Shown here: positions 59,952 through 64,000 of the stretch, one piece after another
Layout: every line of letters begins with the position of its first letter
Position numbering within the stretch: position 1 is the stretch's first letter
DNA from: Kitasatospora cineracea
GTDB taxonomy: Bacteria; Actinomycetota; Actinomycetes; Streptomycetales; Streptomycetaceae
DNA: 64,000 bases
Assembly: GCF_003751605.1 (NCBI RefSeq)
Contig: NZ_RJVJ01000001.1
Location: forward strand, 1,736,001 to 1,800,000
Direction of reading: 5' to 3'
Translations under genes and position numbers: made by a program
Notes under the pieces: model-generated
Told to the model about the DNA's origin: nothing
The model's database searches: none
What the model saw: only the letters and a program-made list of their open reading frames with translations

Positions 59952-60548
59952 GTGGGGCAGCGATGGACCAAGAAGGCGCTGGAAGACCTGGCTCTGGAGG
60001 AGCGGGCCCGCATTCAGGTCGGGCTCCATCAGCCCATCGATCTTGCTCGCCTCGCGGATGAGTACGGCATCCCGGTCTACCCGCTGAGTGAACTCGGCGG
60101 CTCAGGCTGCCCAGCGGAGACCTTGGAATATTTTGCGAGCGAGCGGGCGGGCGCCTGGTCTGCGGCTCTGGTTCCGGTGGGCACGGCACGCTTCATCGTC
60201 GAGAACAGCTCGCACAATCCGCAGCGACGCCGGTCAAACGTTGCACACGAGATGGCGCACCTTCTGCTGGAGCACGAGTTCAACAGCGTCGTGTTCACCG
60301 ACGGAGGGTGCCGAAGCCTGGACCCTGTCGTGAAGACGCAGGAGGCGCAGGCCCTCGCTCTCTCGGGCGAACTCCTGGTTCCTATGAAGGCCGCCATCCA
60401 GGTGGCCTACAAGGATTGGACCGACGAGCAGGTGGCGACGCGGTTCGATGTGAGCGTCGAGTTCGCGCGTATGCGCATGAACGCATCCGGCGCGCGGACG
60501 ATCGTGTCGCGCGCCCGTGCCAAGCAGCGTCGGTTCGGGGTGGGGTAG
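59952..60548 (+). CDS. ImmA/IrrE-family metallopeptidase
   Basis: 198 aa. NVAHEMAHLLLEHEF contains HExxH (HEMAH, residues 99-103), and the third zinc ligand Glu131 is in KTQEAQALALSGELLVP, the standard ImmA/IrrE signature. A C-terminal HTH-like helix pair follows (DEQVATRFDVSVEFARMRMN). Family members cleave partner XRE repressors after a stress signal. GTG 59952 follows GAGG, 3 bp after the XRE stop. It is the likely trigger for derepressing the divergent ubiquitin-like operon. Confidence 0.9.
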   Translation: MGQRWTKKALEDLALEERARIQVGLHQPIDLARLADEYGIPVYPLSELGGSGCPAETLEYFASERAGAWSAALVPVGTARFIVENSSHNPQRRRSNVAHEMAHLLLEHEFNSVVFTDGGCRSLDPVVKTQEAQALALSGELLVPMKAAIQVAYKDWTDEQVATRFDVSVEFARMRMNASGARTIVSRARAKQRRFGVG

Positions 60549-60694
60549 GGCCGTGGAAGCACCGCCGGGCACCGGGAAACGATCTTGGGTGGCGTGAGAA
60601 GCGATCACTGGGAGGTGCGCATTACTCCTGGCCAGGTGCATTTTGTCGGGACCCCCACTCTGTTGCCATAGCGGCGATGCGCATGGCCACGCTC

Positions 60695-61075
60695 ATGCTG
60701 CGGTCTCAACGCCGAGGTCGGCGAGCGGGCTGCGGACGCGCTGCTCGGTCTTGGCGCGAACCGTCCGGACGACGTCGATGCCCTAGCCAGCCGGGGCATC
60801 GAGCGCCCAGTCCAGGTACCGCTTGCCGGGGAAATGGGGCAGGTATCGCCGCAGCCCATGGCGATCACTGCGTCGGATGCTCGGACGGCTTCGGAGACGA
60901 GCACCTTCGGGGTCTCAGCGGAGATGTTGATGCCTGCCTCGGCCTGGGCCTTGACCACGGCCAGGTTCACGGCGTCGGCAGGGGCGAAACCGGCCGAGCG
61001 GGCCTCGGCCCGGCCGCCACCGAGGAGGGTGATGAAGGCTGCGGCCCCGGCGTTCTACGCGCGGGCGAACAGCAC
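60695..61075 (-). pseudogene. arsC: Decayed arsenate reductase / low-MW phosphatase gene (arsC-like)
   Basis: Minus-strand translation across frames gives VLFARA-stop-NAGAAA, then RSAGFAPADAVNLAVVKAQA, EAGINISAETPKVLVSEAVR, ASDAVIAMGCGDTCPI, and after a 1-nt shift FPGKRYLDWALDAPAG-stop-GIDVV. This follows thioredoxin-dependent ArsC (VLFVCVHNAGRSQ ... MGCGDxCPxFPGKRYxDW). Lesions are a TAG at 61055-61057, a frameshift near 60835, a TAG at 60783-60785, and loss of the catalytic Cys. No functional product is possible. The rest of 60549-61433 contains nothing else identifiable. Confidence 0.85.
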
Positions 61076-61433
61076 GGATGGGACGGCGGGAGTGCTCGCG
61101 GAAGGGTCCTTTGGTTTTCGCGGCAGGCGGCCTCGGCCGGGTGGTGGTCGCCGTGCGGGACGACAACGTCCTCGGTGGCTGGGGTCGGTTGGCCGAACAG
61201 CACGGCGACCACCACAACACCGGCGGCCAGGCCGACGCCAATGTCTTCGACAAGGGAACGTTGCGCCGGACGCCTGCTATGGCACCACCGCCTGCTGCAC
61301 TCCCGACGAGCGGGCTCTGGACACGACCCAGAGCCTGGCCGGGCGAAGGCTGCTGCAGGGTGCTCCGGCGGGAGCTGGTCTCACCCCCGGACACAGATGG
61401 GGCCCGGCCGCCGCTGAGCCCAAAAATCGGAAC

Positions 61434-61496
61434 TGAGACCAAAACTGAGACCAGGGCACGAAGAAGGCCCCGGCCGGGAACCCGGTCGGGGCCTTC
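61434..61496. repeat. Arm-type heptamers and hairpin beside the intact tRNA-Ser
   Basis: TGAGACC-AAAAC-TGAGACC (61434-61452) is followed by a hairpin (61463-61496, GAAGGCCCCG.../...CGGGGCCTTC) and, 21 bp later, the tRNA 3' end. The hairpin probably terminates the minus-strand tRNA transcript. The heptamer pair is identical to that at copy c but here lies on the other side of the core, as expected for the opposite arm of an attP. Confidence 0.75.
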
Positions 61497-61517
61497 AACT
61501 GCCTTGCTAGGCAAAGG

Positions 61518-61602
61518 CGGAGGATACGAGATTCGAACTCGTGAGGGGTTGCCCCCAACACGCTTTCCAAGCGTGCGCCCTAGGCCTCTAGGCGAATCCT
61601 CC
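61518..61602 (-). tRNA. tRNA-Ser(GGA)
   Basis: 85 nt, type II with variable arm. The acceptor stem GGAGGAT/ATCCTCC is perfect, the anticodon stem-loop CACGC-TTGGAAA-GCGTG gives anticodon GGA, the variable arm is TTGGGGGCAACCCC, and the T-loop stem is ACGAG-TTCGAAT-CTCGT. CCA is not fully encoded (GCC follows). The 3' half has served as the integration site for the island to its left. Confidence 0.97.
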
Positions 61603-61740
61603 GTGGGAGAGCTTAGTGCATGGAGAGGGGTGGTTGCGACCACGGTCTCGCAGGTGGGGGGTGGGGGTGGCCTGGGGATCGGAGATCGGGGGGTGTTCGG
61701 GGGTGGGTGGGGGGAGTGGGGGCCGGGATCCGCTACTCTT

Positions 61741-61836
61741 GGGGCAGCCCCTCGTGTGGCGTCATCTCTCTGAACCCCCCCAGGGCCGGAAGGCAGCAAG
61801 GGTAGGAGGGCTCTGGCGGGTGCGCGAGGGGTCCTT
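61741..61836 (+). ncRNA. ffs: Small signal recognition particle RNA (4.5S type)
   Basis: The conserved apical domain is present as CAGGGCCGGAAGGCAGCAAG followed by GGTAGGAGGGC, the Ffh-binding tetraloop hairpin. Flanking CCCCTCG and CGAGGGG pair to close a single long helix, giving an RNA of about 95 nt without an Alu domain. It lies 67 bp upstream of dnaX and beside tRNA-Ser, a common actinomycete order. End positions are approximate. Confidence 0.93.
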
Positions 61837-61903
61837 GCGTTTGCCGGGGTGTTTGGTGGGTGGGCGTCCGCGTTTGTCGGCCGGTCCCGATATCTTCGGG
61901 GGT

Positions 61904-64000
61904 GTGTCCCTAGCCCTGTACCGCCGCTACCGCCCCGAGACCTTCGCGGAGGTCATCGGGCAGGAGCACGTGACCGTCCCGCTCCAGCAGGCCCTGCGCA
62001 ACAACCGGGTCAACCACGCGTACTTGTTCAGCGGGCCGCGGGGGTGTGGAAAGACGACGAGCGCCCGCATCCTGGCCCGCTGCCTGAACTGCGAGCAGGG
62101 CCCGACCCCCGATCCGTGCGGGGAGTGCCAGTCCTGCCGTGACCTGGCGACGGGCGGTCCGGGCTCGATCGACGTGATCGAGATCGACGCCGCCTCGCAC
62201 GGTGGTGTGGACGACGCGCGCGAACTGCGCGAGCGGGCGTTCTTCGCGCCGGTGCACAGCCGGTACAAGATCTTCATCCTGGACGAGGCGCACATGGTGA
62301 CCTCGGCCGGCTTCAACGCGCTGCTGAAGGTGGTGGAGGAGCCGCCGGAGCACCTGAAGTTCATCTTCGCCACCACGGAGCCGGAGAAGGTGATCGGGAC
62401 GATCCGGTCCCGCACCCACCACTACCCGTTCCGGCTGGTGCCGCCGGGCACGCTGCGCGACTACCTGGCGCAGGTCTGCGGCCGGGAGGAGATCCAGGTC
62501 GAGGACTCGGTGTTCCCGCTGGTGGTGCGGGCCGGCGCGGGTTCGGTGCGTGACTCGATGTCGGTGATGGACCAGTTGCTGGCGGGCGCCGGCGAGGCCG
62601 GTGTGACGTACCAGATGGCGACGGCGCTGCTGGGGTACACCGACGCGGCGCTGCTGGACGAGGTGGTGGACGCGTTCGCGGCGCAGGACGGCGCGACGGT
62701 GTTCCAGGTGGTCGACCGGGTGGTCGAGGGCGGGCACGACCCGCGGCGGTTCGTGACGGACCTGCTGGAGCGGCTGCGCGACCTGGTGATCCTGGCCACC
62801 GTGCCGGACGCGGGGGAGAAGAGCCTGATCGACGCCCCGGCCGACCGGATCGCGGTGATGCAGGCGCAGGCCGACCGCTTCGGCCCGGCCGAGCTGAGCC
62901 GCGCCGCGGACCTGGTGAACACCGGCCTGACCGAGATGCGCGGAAACGCCGCGCCCAGGCTGCAGTTGGAGCTGATCTGCGCCCGGGTGATGCTGCCCGG
63001 CGCGTACGGCGACGAGCTCTCGGTGCAGGCCCGGCTGGACAAGCTGGAGCGCCGGGCCGCCACGGGCGGTTTCGCCGCCCCGGTGGCGTTCCAGCCGATG
63101 GCCGCCGCGCCCGAGCCCCCGGTGCAGCAGGCCCCCGCGCCGGTGCCCGCCCCCGCCCCCGCCCCCGCCCCCGTTCCCGCCCCTGCGCCGGTGCAGGCCC
63201 CGGCTCAGGCTCCGGCTCCGGCCGGTGCCACCCCGGGCGCCTGGCCGATCCCGCGCAGCTTCCCGACCGGCGAGCAGCCGCCCGCCGAGCAGGCCGCTCC
63301 GGTGGCCCCGGCCGCTCCCGTCCAGCAGATCCAACAAGTCCAACAGGTCCAACAGGCCCCCGTGCAGCCGCAGCCGCAGTCACAGCCGCAGCCGCCCGTC
63401 GGTGCGCAGCCCTCGGCGGCGGCGCAGCAGGGCGCCGGGCAGATCCGGCAGATGTGGCCGCAGATCCTGGAGGCGGTGAAGAACCGCCGCCGGTTCACCT
63501 GGATCCTGCTGAGCCAGAACGGTCAGGTGGCCGGGTTCGACGGCAGCACGCTGCAGGTGTCGTTCGTCAACGCGGGCGCCCGGGACAGCTTCGTCGGCAG
63601 TCACAGCGACGAGGTGCTGAAGCAGGCGCTGTCGGACGCGCTGGGCGTGGACTGGCGGGTGGAGTGCATCGTCGACCCGTCCGGTGCGACGAACCCGCCG
63701 TCCGCCCAGTCCTCGGCCCCCCCGGCGCCGGCGGCCGGCAGCTGGGGTGCTCCGGCGGCCCCGCGCCCGGCCCCGCAGGCACCGGCGCCGCAGTACCAGC
63801 AGCCGGCCCCGGCGGCCCAGCCGGCGCCTGCCCCCGCCGCCGCCCCGGTCCCGCCGCCGTCCGCCCCTTCCCCGCAGCAGCAGTCGCCACAACAGCAGTC
63901 GCAGCCGCCGCAGCAACAGCGGCCGCAGCCGGTGCAGGCCCCGCCTGCGGTGGCGCCGGAGGACGACGTCCCGGAGGAGGACGACCCGGACTTGAACGAG
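61904..64000 (+). CDS. dnaX: DNA polymerase III subunit gamma/tau (3' end outside window)
   Basis: 699 codons are visible and the frame is still open. MSLALYRRYRPETFAEVIGQ, Walker A GPRGCGKTTSARI, zinc motif CLNCEQGPTPDPCGECQSC, Walker B IFILDEAHM and sensor-1 IFATTE define the clamp-loader AAA+ ATPase. Domain III ends near residue 400. A very Pro/Ala/Gln-rich linker (residues 400-510 and again from about 590) surrounds the segment RQMWPQILEAVKNRRRFTWI, probably the tau-specific region contacting polymerase. Start GTG 61904 gives the canonical N-terminus. It loads the beta clamp onto DNA. Confidence 0.97.
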   Translation, partial: MSLALYRRYRPETFAEVIGQEHVTVPLQQALRNNRVNHAYLFSGPRGCGKTTSARILARCLNCEQGPTPDPCGECQSCRDLATGGPGSIDVIEIDAASHGGVDDARELRERAFFAPVHSRYKIFILDEAHMVTSAGFNALLKVVEEPPEHLKFIFATTEPEKVIGTIRSRTHHYPFRLVPPGTLRDYLAQVCGREEIQVEDSVFPLVVRAGAGSVRDSMSVMDQLLAGAGEAGVTYQMATALLGYTDAALLDEVVDAFAAQDGATVFQVVDRVVEGGHDPRRFVTDLLERLRDLVILATVPDAGEKSLIDAPADRIAVMQAQADRFGPAELSRAADLVNTGLTEMRGNAAPRLQLELICARVMLPGAYGDELSVQARLDKLERRAATGGFAAPVAFQPMAAAPEPPVQQAPAPVPAPAPAPAPVPAPAPVQAPAQAPAPAGATPGAWPIPRSFPTGEQPPAEQAAPVAPAAPVQQIQQVQQVQQAPVQPQPQSQPQPPVGAQPSAAAQQGAGQIRQMWPQILEAVKNRRRFTWILLSQNGQVAGFDGSTLQVSFVNAGARDSFVGSHSDEVLKQALSDALGVDWRVECIVDPSGATNPPSAQSSAPPAPAAGSWGAPAAPRPAPQAPAPQYQQPAPAAQPAPAPAAAPVPPPSAPSPQQQSPQQQSQPPQQQRPQPVQAPPAVAPEDDVPEEDDPDLNE

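Overview
The window is high-GC actinomycete DNA, most likely Streptomyces or Kitasatospora. The grounds are the strong G/C bias at third codon positions, GTG/ATG starts with GGAGG-type ribosome binding sites, GlxA/DyP-type oxidative genes, DUF5994 and SpoIIE-phosphatase families, and the tRNA-Ser / SRP RNA / dnaX order at the right end. All assignments come from reading the sequence; no database search was run.

Left part (1-21 kb) looks like ordinary chromosome. It holds a secreted protein, a LysR regulator divergent from a PanE-like reductase, an SRPBCC protein, a decayed SRPBCC/LtrA locus containing decamer repeats, a membrane-anchored alpha/beta hydrolase, and an ECF sigma factor with a coupled membrane protein. 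These are followed by an FtsX-type ABC exporter with a divergent LuxR-type response regulator and a two-module histidine kinase, a cspA plus DEAD-box helicase pair, a small secreted protein, and a galactose-oxidase-like copper enzyme beside an unusual DyP peroxidase.

Middle and right (21.0-61.6 kb) is a composite island stacked at tRNA-Ser(GGA). The intact tRNA lies at 61518-61602 on the minus strand. Five displaced copies of its 3' half (about 21.0, 23.8, 25.8, 31.1 and 35.6 kb), each with a terminator-like hairpin on one side and a paired heptamer repeat on the other, mark ends of successive integrative elements. Cargo between them includes a WYL/helicase-associated protein, a TerD protein, an RHH/PIN toxin-antitoxin pair, a SpoIIE phosphatase with three DUF5994 proteins, an IS5-type insertion sequence, a HEPN/zinc-ribbon pair, and a six-gene set containing an extra alanyl-tRNA synthetase. 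A mobilizable or conjugative integrative element follows (about 48-57.1 kb: ParB-like, relaxase, MobC, DUF2637, DUF3631 ATPase, XRE regulator, excisionase, tyrosine integrase, with oriT-like and iteron-like DNA).

The most notable system is at 57.36-60.55 kb. It is a compact ubiquitin-like operon (Ubl, E2-like, JAB-E1 fusion) whose three genes are joined by GTGA overlaps. It is divergent from an XRE regulator plus ImmA/IrrE protease pair, with two near-identical 18-bp palindromes between the two units. Neither E1 nor E2 has a cysteine in a plausible catalytic position. The arrangement resembles bacterial ubiquitination-like defence operons under protease-relieved repression.

Right end (61.6-64 kb) returns to core chromosome: tRNA-Ser, the small SRP RNA and dnaX, which runs off the window.
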